Shown: positions 32,606 to 42,394 of the stretch, piece by piece
Layout of the letters: every line of letters begins with the position of its first letter
Position numbering within the stretch: the stretch's first letter is position 1
From: UBA11090 sp035560555
Lineage (GTDB): Bacteria > Spirochaetota > Spirochaetia > Treponematales > Rectinemataceae
Direction of reading: 5' to 3'
DNA length: 64,000 bases
NCBI GenBank assembly: GCA_035560555.1
Contig: DATMZF010000005.1
Coordinates: forward strand, 1 to 64,000
Program-made: the position numbers and the translations under genes
Notes under the pieces: generated by a model
What the model was told of the DNA's origin: nothing
Seen by the model: the letters and a program-made list of their open reading frames with translations, nothing else
The model's database searches: none

Positions 32606-34096
32606 ATGTCGACAAAAGAACAGTATATTCTCGCCCTGGATCAGGGCACGACCTCTTCGAGGGCGATTTTATTCAACCACGACGGCATCATCATCGGCGT
32701 CAAGCAGATTCCCTTCAATCAGATTTTCCCCAAGCCGGGTTGGGTCGAGCACGATCCCGAGGAAATCTGGACGACCCAGCTCGAGGCGGCGCGAGGCGCC
32801 ATCGCGGCGGCCCAGATAGAAAGCGACCAGATACTCGCCATCGGCATCACGAACCAGCGCGAGACGACGGTGCTCTGGGAGCGCGATACCGGCAAACCCG
32901 TGTACAACGCCATCGTCTGGCAGTGCAGGCGCTCGTCGGGCATATGCGACGAGCTGCGGGCGGCGGGGGCTGCGCCTGAGATACGCGAAAAGACCGGCCT
33001 CGTGCTGGACGCCTATTTTTCGGGCACCAAGCTCACCTGGCTCTTCAGGGAGCGTCCCGACCTGCGCGTGCGCGCCGAGCGCGGCGAACTCATGTTCGGC
33101 ACCATTGATTCCTGGCTTATTTACCGTCTCACAGGACGCCACGCCACCGATCCCACCAACGCGAGCCGCACGCTTCTCTTCGATATCAGGAAACGGACAT
33201 GGGACGACGATCTCCTGAAACTGCTCGGCGTGCCGCGCTCCATTCTCCCTGAGGTTTTGCCCAGTTCGGGTTTCTTCGGGACCGCGCGCGCGGAGCTTTT
33301 CGGAACCGCGATTCCCGTTATGGGCGTCGCGGGCGATCAGCAGGCTGCCCTTTTCGGCCACGCCTGTTTCGAGCCAGGGGAGGCCAAAAACACCTATGGC
33401 ACGGGCTGCTTCACCCTGATGAACGCGGGCCCCTTCCCCGTTGTTTCCGAGCACAACCTCCTCACGACCGTGGCCTGGGATCTCGGCAAGGGCTATACCT
33501 ACGCCCTCGAGGGCTCGGTCTTCATCGCGGGCGCCGTGATCCAGTGGCTGCGCGACCAGATGGGCCTCCTCACCGATTCAGCCGAGAGCGAGACGCTGGC
33601 GCGTTCGGTGCCTGATACCGGCGGCGTCTATCTCGTACCCGCCTTCGTCGGTCTCGGCGCGCCCTATTGGGACTCGGAGGCGCGCGGAACCGTGGTGGGC
33701 ATCACGAGGGGCACGACGCGGGCGCATTTCGTGCGCGCGGCCCTGGAGGCGATAGCCTATGAGTCGCGCGATCTTCTCGTCGCCATGGAAAAGGACTCGG
33801 GCCGCGAGCTTTCGAGCATCAAGGCCGATGGCGGGGCTTCGGCCAACTCCTTCCTGATGCAGTTCCAGGCCGATATCACCGAGCGCAATGTCGTCCTGCC
33901 CGAAGTGACTGAGACCACGGCCCTGGGAGCCGCCTACATGGCCGGCCTCGCCGCGGGCTACTGGTCGGGGCTGGACGACGTGAAGAAGAATTGGAGAAAG
34001 AGACGCGAATTCAGGCCGGAGATGGATGGTGGGACTCGGGGCCGCCTCGTGTCGGGCTGGGAGAAGGCGGTCGCGGCGGCTCGTTCCTATCGTTAG
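32606..34096 (+). CDS. glpK: Glycerol kinase
   Basis: 496-aa FGGY kinase converting glycerol and ATP to sn-glycerol 3-phosphate. Diagnostic segments: ALDQGTTSSRAILFN at the N-terminus, ITNQRETTVLWERDTGKP, NAIVWQCRR, GVAGDQQAALFGHACF, KNTYGTGCF and KADGGASANSF. Length and motifs match GlpK closely. The ATG at 32606 is preceded by CCGGAG at a rather long distance. The longer frame to 32351 would overlap the DinB gene. The stop overlaps the stop of the convergent AraC-type regulator gene by TTAG. Confidence 0.95.
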   Translation: MSTKEQYILALDQGTTSSRAILFNHDGIIIGVKQIPFNQIFPKPGWVEHDPEEIWTTQLEAARGAIAAAQIESDQILAIGITNQRETTVLWERDTGKPVYNAIVWQCRRSSGICDELRAAGAAPEIREKTGLVLDAYFSGTKLTWLFRERPDLRVRAERGELMFGTIDSWLIYRLTGRHATDPTNASRTLLFDIRKRTWDDDLLKLLGVPRSILPEVLPSSGFFGTARAELFGTAIPVMGVAGDQQAALFGHACFEPGEAKNTYGTGCFTLMNAGPFPVVSEHNLLTTVAWDLGKGYTYALEGSVFIAGAVIQWLRDQMGLLTDSAESETLARSVPDTGGVYLVPAFVGLGAPYWDSEARGTVVGITRGTTRAHFVRAALEAIAYESRDLLVAMEKDSGRELSSIKADGGASANSFLMQFQADITERNVVLPEVTETTALGAAYMAGLAAGYWSGLDDVKKNWRKRREFRPEMDGGTRGRLVSGWEKAVAAARSYR

Positions 34097-36435
34097 GGGG
34101 CGGCCTTGGCGTAACGTTCCCGGTATTCGGAGGGACTCATGCCTTCGGTTCTGCGGAAGACGCGCAGGAAGGTGGCTCTCGACTCTATGCCCACGCTCCT
34201 CGATATTTCCGAGATCCCCTTTCCGCCGGCCAGGATGAGATCCTTCGCCCTGGCCATCCGGATGCGGTCGACGCGATCGGTGAGCTTCTCTCCCCTCTCT
34301 TCCCTGAAAACGCGAGAAACGTACTTGGCGGAGACGCCCATCTCGTCGGCGATGCGCTCCAGGCAGAGCCCCGCGTCGTAGTGGGACTCGATATACCGCT
34401 CGATGGCCAGGACGAGCCCGTCCCGCCCTGACCCGGAAGAATTCGGCGCTTCCAAGGAGATCCGTGTCAGCCTCGCGGCCGCGTCCTTACGGAGTTCATC
34501 GACGCAAAAAACATCGGATTCCGGATTCGGTTCGGCGTTCGTCGCCCTGGACGCCGCGATATCCAGGCCCTTTTCCACGGAGAAACGCCTTCCACAGGCG
34601 AGAAGGTCATCCCTTAGCTCGAGCAAGGCCGGCCATGAGGCGCCAGCCTTCAGGTTTGTCTCGAAAAATGAATCGACAAGGACCGATATTCTCTCCGGCG
34701 CCCCTTCCTTGAGCGCGTTGAGCAGCTCCTGCTCGTCGAGGGGAGTGAAGGTCGCCCTCCTGGGTTTCTCCGATCCATCGCAAGGGGCGTACGAGACGAT
34801 AAGAAAACGTTGCGTTCCCCCCGCTCCCGAGGAGACGGTCATGGCCTCACCCCACGACTCGCCGATATCGTCGATCCTCGCCTTGTATCCGCCTATGCCC
34901 ACCGAGATCGAGTAGTTGCCCCCATCGTATTCCAAAGAACGTATGGCCATATCGAAAATTCCTGACAGGCGCGACACGTCGCGGGGTCCCGCGAGATCGG
35001 CGACGATAGCCAGGCAATCCTGTCTGTACTCGAAGGATACGCAGGGGATGGAAGCCGCTATCATGCCGCGAAGAAGATCTTTGAGCCCGTCGGAAATCCT
35101 GAGGCGCTCGGTATCCTGGCGGGTTTCGAACCACTCCTTCGAAAAGCCGAATCGCACGATCGCGCAGGCATAGCCGACGCCGCGGAAACCGTATTCGGAT
35201 TCCAGCGCTTCGCGAAGAATAGCTTCCCGCCCTAGGCGGTGGCCTCTGAGAATAAAACGGAATGCGCTCTCCACGTACTCCCGCGTCCACTCGTCGGCTC
35301 TCACCTTCGTCACTTCCCCGTCGCGCTTGAGGTGGTCCAGCCCGCGACGGATCGCGTCGAAGTCATCGCCCTCGACGGGAGCGTTCTTCGTCCCCGCGCC
35401 GAGCTGATCGATCGAGGCCACCAGGTCGCGGATGGCGCGGATGGGGTTGTAGATGACCGAACTGAAGAAGAAGGCGAAGCCCAGGCTCATGGCGGCGAGA
35501 ATCGCGCAGATGATGAGGATGGTCCTCAGAATGCCGCGCTCAATGGCCGCCACCGAGTCCATTTTCGTCATTGCCACGTAGGTCCAGCCGGAAAAGCCCG
35601 GAACCCTGCAACTCAAGAGGTAGGGAACCCCGGACACCAGCACAGTGGTATCCTCTTCGGGCACGAGCGTAGTCAGGTCAGGCTTCCAGGATCCCAAGGC
35701 GGCGTCATCCTCGAGGATATTCGCGCCGTCGGGCGAGAGGATGAGGAAGGATGTCGTGGGGAAGATGGCTCCGCCCTTCAAGGTCCGCGCGAGGGCGGCG
35801 ACCGAAATATTGAGGATAAGAACGGCGCTCTTGTCCTCGATCTTGCCGCGAATGAGCAGCGGAACCACGCGGTCACCCGCCGACGTGTCCAGGCCCGTCA
35901 CGTCGGTAGCCGAAAGGACGCTGAAGGTTTTGCCGGAAAAAAGGTGCGAGCGGAAGAAGTCCGGCTCATAGCGGTCGTAATGGTATACGCGGTTCAGGAA
36001 GAAGTCGAAGTCGGTTCTCCCCCCCGATGACCATATCTCTTTGACGTCGAAATAGGCGAAGAGACGATCGGCGTACTCGCCGACCGCGAGCTCGGTCCGC
36101 TGGAGGACTCGGGGGATTCTCCATCGGCCGGCGAGGAATTCGGGGGTAAGAAGCTCGCGGGGGCGGAAAGATTCGGCCATGGCCGAATCCCCGAAAGCGC
36201 TGAACGCCGTGGACTGGGCCATCCGCAGCGCCATCTCGATCATGTCGGCCGAGGTTTCGAGGTTGGTGCCTATCCTGGCGGTGTATTGCCGGCGGATCAT
36301 GGCTTTTCCGCTCAGGTACGACGCCGCGCCGATTCCCGCTATGGGAAGAAGAAAGGAGAGAAAACAGAGTAGAATGCGAAAATATACGCCGCCGGAGCGC
36401 GCGCGGGACCTGCCGGGTCCGAACCCCGGACTCAC
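34093..36435 (-). CDS. Membrane-bound AraC-family regulator with extracytoplasmic sensor and HAMP
   Basis: 780-aa one-component regulator. TM1 (about 17-39), a roughly 260-residue extracytoplasmic cache-like sensor, TM2 (about 303-326), a HAMP segment (SSVIYNPIRAIRDLVASIDQ), a middle domain, then a C-terminal AraC double HTH (IADEMGVSAKYVSRVFREER and EISRSVGIESRATFLRVFRR). The start is a GTG at 36435 that overlaps the upstream glycosidase stop as GTGA and directly precedes TM1; the frame open to 36777 is upstream-gene shadow. This architecture usually senses the transported glycan or its binding protein and activates the adjacent LplABC importer. Last gene of the operon. Confidence 0.88.
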   Translation of the reverse strand: MSPGFGPGRSRARSGGVYFRILLCFLSFLLPIAGIGAASYLSGKAMIRRQYTARIGTNLETSADMIEMALRMAQSTAFSAFGDSAMAESFRPRELLTPEFLAGRWRIPRVLQRTELAVGEYADRLFAYFDVKEIWSSGGRTDFDFFLNRVYHYDRYEPDFFRSHLFSGKTFSVLSATDVTGLDTSAGDRVVPLLIRGKIEDKSAVLILNISVAALARTLKGGAIFPTTSFLILSPDGANILEDDAALGSWKPDLTTLVPEEDTTVLVSGVPYLLSCRVPGFSGWTYVAMTKMDSVAAIERGILRTILIICAILAAMSLGFAFFFSSVIYNPIRAIRDLVASIDQLGAGTKNAPVEGDDFDAIRRGLDHLKRDGEVTKVRADEWTREYVESAFRFILRGHRLGREAILREALESEYGFRGVGYACAIVRFGFSKEWFETRQDTERLRISDGLKDLLRGMIAASIPCVSFEYRQDCLAIVADLAGPRDVSRLSGIFDMAIRSLEYDGGNYSISVGIGGYKARIDDIGESWGEAMTVSSGAGGTQRFLIVSYAPCDGSEKPRRATFTPLDEQELLNALKEGAPERISVLVDSFFETNLKAGASWPALLELRDDLLACGRRFSVEKGLDIAASRATNAEPNPESDVFCVDELRKDAAARLTRISLEAPNSSGSGRDGLVLAIERYIESHYDAGLCLERIADEMGVSAKYVSRVFREERGEKLTDRVDRIRMARAKDLILAGGKGISEISRSVGIESRATFLRVFRRTEGMSPSEYRERYAKAAP

Positions 36436-39400
36436 CGCGTTTCGGTTTCGCCCGTCGCCTTGCCCTTGGCCCGCAGGAGCCTCGGCGGGCTGTATAAGCC
36501 TCGCGGCGCGACCGAGTAGAGCGCCGATTTTTCGCTGTCCTCGTTCCTGAACGCCATCCAGTCCACTATCGATGGTTCGCCTCCGGCCAGGTGGAGAGGT
36601 CCGAAAAAGTTCCTCGCGCCGCCCGTCACTTCGATTTCGACGCGGTTGGCTCCGCGCTTTAGCGCGCCGGTCACTTCCAGGGCGCGCAGGTCCCTCCACG
36701 CGAAGGCGCCTATCCGCGCGCCATTCACGCTCAGGAAAGACGCGACAGCGGCCGCGTCCCCCGCCTCCACCCACCAACGCTCGTCAGGACCGGGATCGAG
36801 TTCCGCCCGGAAAGTATACACCACGGATCCAGGATAGTGGAAAAGATTCTGCTTCGTCCAATCGCCCAGACGCAGCCCTGAGGGAGCCTCGACGACGCGC
36901 CTTTCAGGATCCACGCCGAAGTCGCCCACGAGGGCGCAGTCCTCGATTTCGGTGGACTCGCGGTAGGCGAACTCGAGGACGAGTTCGTTCAGGCCCGGTC
37001 GGGGAGCGGGCAGGCGGAACCTGCTCATGGCTCGGTCGAGGTACCAGCCATCGGGGCTCATCGGCACGGTCGCGCCGTTGAGGAGGATGGCGCTGAGGTC
37101 GGCGGCGGCTTCGGTCGCCAGCTCCAACGGCAGAGGATTCGTCCTGGCTTCCTCGAAGCGAAAAAGGAAGGAGACCTTCGTCCCGTCGCGAGGATGGGAT
37201 CGGTCCACCCAGGTGTAGCGCTGGGGAAGCTCGTTTTTCCAATTCGGCCGCATGGCTAATTTCGCTCGGACGAAGGTTTTGGCCTTCCATAGTGCCATTT
37301 CCGAGGACCAGGGACCGTCGGTCCCCACTCGCGCGCGCGCCCTGTCGAGGACGAGGGCATTGGGCATGGTCGGATGAATCTCTACGTTTTGAGAGAGCCC
37401 ATCGGCCGGAAGAAGAGGGATGGTCTCGAAACCGAAAGCAGGAATTTCATCCGAACGCAGGGACCGGGCGGGAATGGCGGCGCTGGACGCCGATGGATGG
37501 CCTCGCTCCCGGCCGATGAGGAATATCCTGGATCCGGATGGTCCCAAGGAGAGGGAAAAGTGCAGGATTCCCGGCTCGGGCGATTCGGCGCCGAACGATG
37601 TGGTAAGTCCGGTATAAGGATCCCACTCCTCCATCGCCCAACCCTCGGGAGGGCAGCCGACGGCTCGGCCGGAATTAAAAGCGGCGCTTATAGCGGTTGG
37701 CGTGGCGACGCTCACCATGGCGCGAACAGCCGCCTCGCGGTCGCGGTTTATCGCGAAAAGGAGGCGGGCGTCGCCGATGTCCTTGAGCATGCACCAGATG
37801 TTCCCAACCTGCGCGCCCGCCTCGTCCCGCACGCTCAAGGCTCGTGGCAGGAGCTCGTCCAGGGCGGAGAAGAGAGCGTGCGCGTCAGGCGCATGCCGTA
37901 TCGATTCGGATGAAAAGAAGGAGTGGGCCTCCGCCGATATTCGCCCCTCGATCATCGCGGGCGCGGGCCCAAGCACGATTATTTTTCCGCCCTGGGTCGC
38001 GAATTCCACAAGAAGAGCGAAGGTTGTGGCCAACAGTGTGTCGAGATTGGGAAGAACGACAATTTTGTACATCGCGCGGCCTATGGCGAGAGAAGCCGAG
38101 GGCGAGCCGGCGACAACCCTCGCCTCATCGGCCATGATGCCCTCATCGCCCAGATCGCAGTCGCGGTGGGCTTCGACGAGCTTCCGGAGAAGATGATTCA
38201 ACGCTTCCCCATAAGCCTTGATGCCCGGGATATCGCGATCGAGGCCGCGTTTGGCGAAGCCGCGTGGCCCCGAACCGAGCCTCGCCCAGGCGGTGGACGC
38301 GGGATGCACCACCAAAACATCCCTGACGGCGAGCCCCCCCGTGAGCGCGGCCGAGAGCCGGGCGAAATACGCTTCCACGTCGCCAATGGCCGGCCAGGCC
38401 GGATTATGGTAGTTGAAACTGGGAGGGTAGTCTCTCTTGCGGCAGCCGCGCAGGCTGTAGAGAACATTGTGCTGGCAGCGCAGCGTGACGCCGAGGGCGT
38501 ATTGCCAGTCTCCCTGCCACTTCTGATCGTCCCCGCCGAAGTTCCAGCCGGTGGCGTCGTAGCACTCGGATATAACGCGATCCTTGCCCAGCTGATTCGC
38601 AACGCTCGCGCACTGCTTCACCGTCATCACTTCATCGTCGGAAAGGCCGAGGATATCGATGCCCGGCATGTCCTGATGGCGGTAATTGGGCATGATGGCG
38701 CCGCATACGCGCGTGGCCACTCCCAGATCGTTCTCCCAGAGAAAATGTCCCGTCGACTCGACGCCGTTCCGCCCGCACCAGTCGCCTATTCTCCCCGAGA
38801 AAGTTTCCGAAAAGCGCTCCGTCAGTGTCCGCCAATAGTCGTGCCGCGCGGCGGCGCCCGCTGAAGCGGCCGCGATTGTCGCGGCGTCGCCAGCCCCGTC
38901 GAAGAACAGCAGCGGCGCCGTCTCTAAAAAATCGCCGCCGCGGCGTTCCCGGTAGAAGGCGTCGAACCCATCCGTCCAGGGCACCCAACCCCTCCCGGGC
39001 GTCATGGCAGCGTGCCGGTCGTGAGCCCCCGGCTCGTCGTAGAAAAATCCGCCTACCAGCCCTCGCGGTTTTCCGCCCAGCGCCGACGCGTAGGCCTCGT
39101 GCGTCTCGCGGATGAAAGCGTCCACGCAGTCTGGATTCAAGGTGTCGGGGGGAGCCTCCCCGTTGAACCAGTCGCTCCCCGCCGAACACTCGCGGCGAAG
39201 CACCGCCAGACGCTCGCGAGGGCTCAAGCCGAGCTCCTCGCCGCGCTCTAGTCGCCTGAATGAGATAAGCGCGTCGGCCTCGCCTGGCGAAGGTTGGGCG
39301 ATTTCAAGGGCGTAAGCCGCCAAGGCTTCGGGCGGAATGGACGCCGCGTCGAGATCGATGCTGAGTCCCTTGGCCCTATACGCGTCGCCCAACGCGGGGA

Positions 39401-39722
39401 CCCGTCCTCCCGCGAAACCCGAAGGCCAACGGTCTTCGTCGTAAATCCAGGCTTCGATGCCGACTTCAAGCGCCTTCCTAACCGCCGACTTCGCCGCTTC
39501 CATCCACTCGCCGCCGAGATAGGCGGTTTCCAGCCCCTCCCTGGAGTGGATGAAGAATCCCCCGAATCCTTTTTCCTTCAAGTCGAGAATCTGACGTTCC
39601 AGCTCGGGGATGGAGAGGCGATCGTTCCATGCCCAGAAAGGCAGGGAGCGGAAACGATTGTCGGGGTGGAGAAAATCGGCGCGCCGTTCCTCGATGCCGC
39701 GTCCGGCGTCGTGTTTCAGCAT
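36432..39722 (-). CDS. Large glycoside hydrolase-like protein (GH106/GH2-related)
   Basis: 1096-aa protein, no signal peptide, so probably cytoplasmic. The N-terminal TIM-barrel part has FWAWNDRL, GGFFIHSREGLETAYLG and EAWIYDEDRWPSG, the hallmarks of a glycosyl hydrolase family related to alpha-L-rhamnosidases. A middle beta-sandwich region and a C-terminal sugar-binding (jelly-roll) domain follow, the latter around LFHYPGSVVYTFRAEL and GDAAAVASFLSVNGARIG. ATG at 39722 with GGAGG about 6 nt upstream. It follows the sialidase-like gene and shares a coupled GTGA overlap with the regulator. Linkage specificity cannot be read. Confidence 0.75.
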   Translation of the reverse strand: MLKHDAGRGIEERRADFLHPDNRFRSLPFWAWNDRLSIPELERQILDLKEKGFGGFFIHSREGLETAYLGGEWMEAAKSAVRKALEVGIEAWIYDEDRWPSGFAGGRVPALGDAYRAKGLSIDLDAASIPPEALAAYALEIAQPSPGEADALISFRRLERGEELGLSPRERLAVLRRECSAGSDWFNGEAPPDTLNPDCVDAFIRETHEAYASALGGKPRGLVGGFFYDEPGAHDRHAAMTPGRGWVPWTDGFDAFYRERRGGDFLETAPLLFFDGAGDAATIAAASAGAAARHDYWRTLTERFSETFSGRIGDWCGRNGVESTGHFLWENDLGVATRVCGAIMPNYRHQDMPGIDILGLSDDEVMTVKQCASVANQLGKDRVISECYDATGWNFGGDDQKWQGDWQYALGVTLRCQHNVLYSLRGCRKRDYPPSFNYHNPAWPAIGDVEAYFARLSAALTGGLAVRDVLVVHPASTAWARLGSGPRGFAKRGLDRDIPGIKAYGEALNHLLRKLVEAHRDCDLGDEGIMADEARVVAGSPSASLAIGRAMYKIVVLPNLDTLLATTFALLVEFATQGGKIIVLGPAPAMIEGRISAEAHSFFSSESIRHAPDAHALFSALDELLPRALSVRDEAGAQVGNIWCMLKDIGDARLLFAINRDREAAVRAMVSVATPTAISAAFNSGRAVGCPPEGWAMEEWDPYTGLTTSFGAESPEPGILHFSLSLGPSGSRIFLIGRERGHPSASSAAIPARSLRSDEIPAFGFETIPLLPADGLSQNVEIHPTMPNALVLDRARARVGTDGPWSSEMALWKAKTFVRAKLAMRPNWKNELPQRYTWVDRSHPRDGTKVSFLFRFEEARTNPLPLELATEAAADLSAILLNGATVPMSPDGWYLDRAMSRFRLPAPRPGLNELVLEFAYRESTEIEDCALVGDFGVDPERRVVEAPSGLRLGDWTKQNLFHYPGSVVYTFRAELDPGPDERWWVEAGDAAAVASFLSVNGARIGAFAWRDLRALEVTGALKRGANRVEIEVTGGARNFFGPLHLAGGEPSIVDWMAFRNEDSEKSALYSVAPRGLYSPPRLLRAKGKATGETETR

Positions 39723-39745
39723 TAAGCCTCCAATGGTCTGAGAAA

Positions 39746-40720
39746 TCAAGGTTGGACGATATAGCGACGATAGGCGATTCTTGTCCGGTTCCACGTGTAG
39801 GCGAGATGTAATTCCTCGCCCGCCGCCACGATCGCGGGATAGGAATATTCTCCCGGATCGATTTCCACTATGGCGCCCTGCCGCCAGCTCTCGCCCTCAT
39901 CAAGCGACAGCCCCAGGACGAGAGGGGAACGCGGGCCTTTGGGCATACCCACGGGATTGTAGGCGAGGGCGAGAATGCCGGTTTCCGTCCTGGCAAGGTC
40001 GATGCCCGAACTGTTGTTGGGCAGGAACGTTGGTCGGCCCAGGCCCCACGATCTGCCTCCGTCCGTCGAATCGCTGCGCCAGATGCGCCCGGTGCGCGAG
40101 CGCATGAGCATGTGGACGAGGCCGGGCGACGATTCCCAGAGCGTGGGCTGGATGAGGCCCGTGCCCTCGTAGCTCTCATCGTGGGGAAAAGCGACCAGGT
40201 TGGAGGCGCGCCACGTCAGTCCCTCGTCCGCCGATACGTCGACGAAGGCGTCCCAGTAGCGGCCCTCGACTGAGGCGGGGGCCAGCCAGAGCCCCTCCGA
40301 AGTCACGATCGGCTTGTTTTTCACCGGGCCTCGGCCCCCCGCGCGATCGCCCGGCACCAACTCGCGAGGCTCGGACCATGTCGCCCCGCCATCGGCTGAG
40401 CCGCGCACCATGGTCCTCCACTCCGGAATGGCGACGCCGACTTTGTAATAAAGCTGTACATGCCGTCCATCGGGCGAAAAGAGCACGGGGTTCCAATGGG
40501 GCAACCCCTCCCGTTCCGCCATGTTCAGGGGCGGGGACCAGGTCGAGCCCGAACGCCGCGAGAGCCAGATCCCGACGTCGCCGGCTCCTTCGCGGCTGCC
40601 GCCGAACCAAGCCGCGAGCAGGTCTCCCGAAGCGAGGAGGGCGAGAGTCACCGCGTGGCAGCTCGCGAAAGGCCTTTCGTCCCCAAATATGAACTCCTGA
40701 ACCGTCGGCGTCGCCTTCAT
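39746..40720 (-). CDS. BNR/sialidase-family exo-enzyme
   Basis: 324-aa six-bladed propeller protein of the sialidase superfamily. Four Asp-box motifs are visible: SADGGATW, SADEGLTW, STDGGRSW and SLDEGESW, and an N-terminal WFGGSREGAGD segment resembling the arginine-bearing active-site loop. It lacks a signal peptide, so cytoplasmic action on an imported oligosaccharide is implied. Family also includes non-sialidase hydrolases, so neuraminic acid is not assured. Sits between the binding protein and the large glycosidase. Confidence 0.8.
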   Translation of the reverse strand: MKATPTVQEFIFGDERPFASCHAVTLALLASGDLLAAWFGGSREGAGDVGIWLSRRSGSTWSPPLNMAEREGLPHWNPVLFSPDGRHVQLYYKVGVAIPEWRTMVRGSADGGATWSEPRELVPGDRAGGRGPVKNKPIVTSEGLWLAPASVEGRYWDAFVDVSADEGLTWRASNLVAFPHDESYEGTGLIQPTLWESSPGLVHMLMRSRTGRIWRSDSTDGGRSWGLGRPTFLPNNSSGIDLARTETGILALAYNPVGMPKGPRSPLVLGLSLDEGESWRQGAIVEIDPGEYSYPAIVAAGEELHLAYTWNRTRIAYRRYIVQP

Positions 40721-40730
40721 CGTTCTTTCC

Positions 40731-42317
40731 TCAGTCTTTCATCGAGGCGCGCAGCCGCGCCAGAGCCCCATTGTATATCGTTTCCAACTCAGCGGAACCC
40801 ATCTGCTTGGCCCGCTTGATCACGTCGTCGTACTGGTCGATCGGCTTCACGCCCATGATGAACTTGTCATACTCCTGCTCCAGCATGGTGTTGAGCGAAG
40901 CCAGGATATCCTTCACGCGCTCGGCCTCGTCGGACGAAAGCGGCGGATCGATGATCGGGTCGCGGTAAGCCTCGTCGGCGTCCACGATTTTCCAGTACTC
41001 GTCGTAAAGCTTGCTCCAGGTGCCGGTCAGTTTCTCGATCTGGAACTGGGTGAGGGTGTTGGCCGCCCAAAGCGAGAAGTTGAGCTTCGTGATGCCCAGC
41101 TCGGTGTAGATCGCGTAATAGGGAGCCGGTCTGGCGTCCTTGAATTTTTCCACGAAAGCGGGGATGAATGACGGATTCCCCTTGGCGTCCAGCGTGTAGG
41201 TCTGTCCCTCGACGCCGAAGTTGGAGATGTCCGAGCCTTCCTTGGAATACATCCAGTCGATGAATTTGATGACCGTGAGGGGGTCCTTCACCTTCGCGCT
41301 CACGGCGAAGGAGATGCCGGAGAGCGTCGTGTTGAAAAATTCGGCGCGCCTCCGTCCAACGGCGTTCCGCGGGATCGGGATGATCTGCAGTTTGGCGTTG
41401 GGATCCTTCTTGCGCAGGTCGTTGGTATAGTTGAGGCCCAAGCCTGAATTGTCCATGAAGAAGAAGGATCTACCGCTCGTGAGGTTTTGCGTCCACTGCT
41501 GGGCCGTTGTCACGGAGTAATCGGGATCGAGCACCTTCATGGAGTATGCCTTGGCCAGGAAGCGCAAGCCTTCCTTGAACTCCTTTGTCGCCGGACCGAA
41601 GACGTACTTTCCTTCCGCCTCGCTCCCTTCGAAGTAGATGCCCGTGACATTGCCGCCCGAGCCGAGCATGTACATCGTCGTGTTAATCAGTCGCGGAATC
41701 GGGTTGGCCGATTTTCTCACCGTCCAGGGCACGGAATCGGGATAGATGGCCTTAAGCTTCGCCAGGGCCGCGAGCAGTTCGTCGAAAGTTTTCGGCACGG
41801 GGATGCCGTGCTTTTCCAGAAGGTCCATGCGGATGACTGGCCCGGGGCCGTTCTTCGCCTCGTTGCGCGCGATGACCGGGAAGGCGTAGAGTTCGCCGTC
41901 CACCAGCGTGTTGCGGATAGCCGGAATCGTATCCCAGAATTTTTTGAAGTTGGGCATATAGCCCTTGTCGATGTACTGCTTCAAGGGCAGGAAGACGCCC
42001 GTGGCGCCGAAATCGTTGACGTCCTGCTGTTTCACCGAGATGATGTCGGGTAGGCTGTCGGTAGCCAGGAGGATTTTTTTCTTGTCCTCGTAGTTCGAGC
42101 TGGGCACCGCCTCGAAATGTATTTTGACGTTCGTCTTTTTGAAGATCTCCTGCTGAGCGAGCGCGAAATCCCTGATGGGCTGGTTCGCGTTCTCGGAAAG
42201 CGTGATCGTGACGGTCCTCTCCTTGGGCGAGAGCTTGGTTTGAGCGCCCGCGCCGGTCGACGCAGCGAGCGCCAGGCAAAGGGCGGCGAAAGCCCTCCTG
42301 CAGAAATTTTTACTCAT
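40731..42317 (-). CDS. Extracellular sugar-binding protein (family 1, LplA-like)
   Basis: 528-aa exported binding protein. Signal peptide (RRAFAALCLALAASTGAGAQ, cleavage near residue 25) then a bacterial extracellular solute-binding type 1 fold: TVTITLSENANQP, LPDIISVKQQDVNDFG and DGELYAFPVIARN. Length matches the large LplA/YtcQ subgroup that binds oligosaccharides. It serves the two permeases upstream. No ATPase gene accompanies it, so a shared MsmX-type ATPase is expected elsewhere. Confidence 0.9.
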   Translation of the reverse strand: MSKNFCRRAFAALCLALAASTGAGAQTKLSPKERTVTITLSENANQPIRDFALAQQEIFKKTNVKIHFEAVPSSNYEDKKKILLATDSLPDIISVKQQDVNDFGATGVFLPLKQYIDKGYMPNFKKFWDTIPAIRNTLVDGELYAFPVIARNEAKNGPGPVIRMDLLEKHGIPVPKTFDELLAALAKLKAIYPDSVPWTVRKSANPIPRLINTTMYMLGSGGNVTGIYFEGSEAEGKYVFGPATKEFKEGLRFLAKAYSMKVLDPDYSVTTAQQWTQNLTSGRSFFFMDNSGLGLNYTNDLRKKDPNAKLQIIPIPRNAVGRRRAEFFNTTLSGISFAVSAKVKDPLTVIKFIDWMYSKEGSDISNFGVEGQTYTLDAKGNPSFIPAFVEKFKDARPAPYYAIYTELGITKLNFSLWAANTLTQFQIEKLTGTWSKLYDEYWKIVDADEAYRDPIIDPPLSSDEAERVKDILASLNTMLEQEYDKFIMGVKPIDQYDDVIKRAKQMGSAELETIYNGALARLRASMKD

Positions 42318-42394
42318 ACGAAAACCTCCTCTTTATATTTCCCGACGCGACGCGGCGCGACTGTACCCCGAAAGGCGCCGCCCGCGTCCCGAAC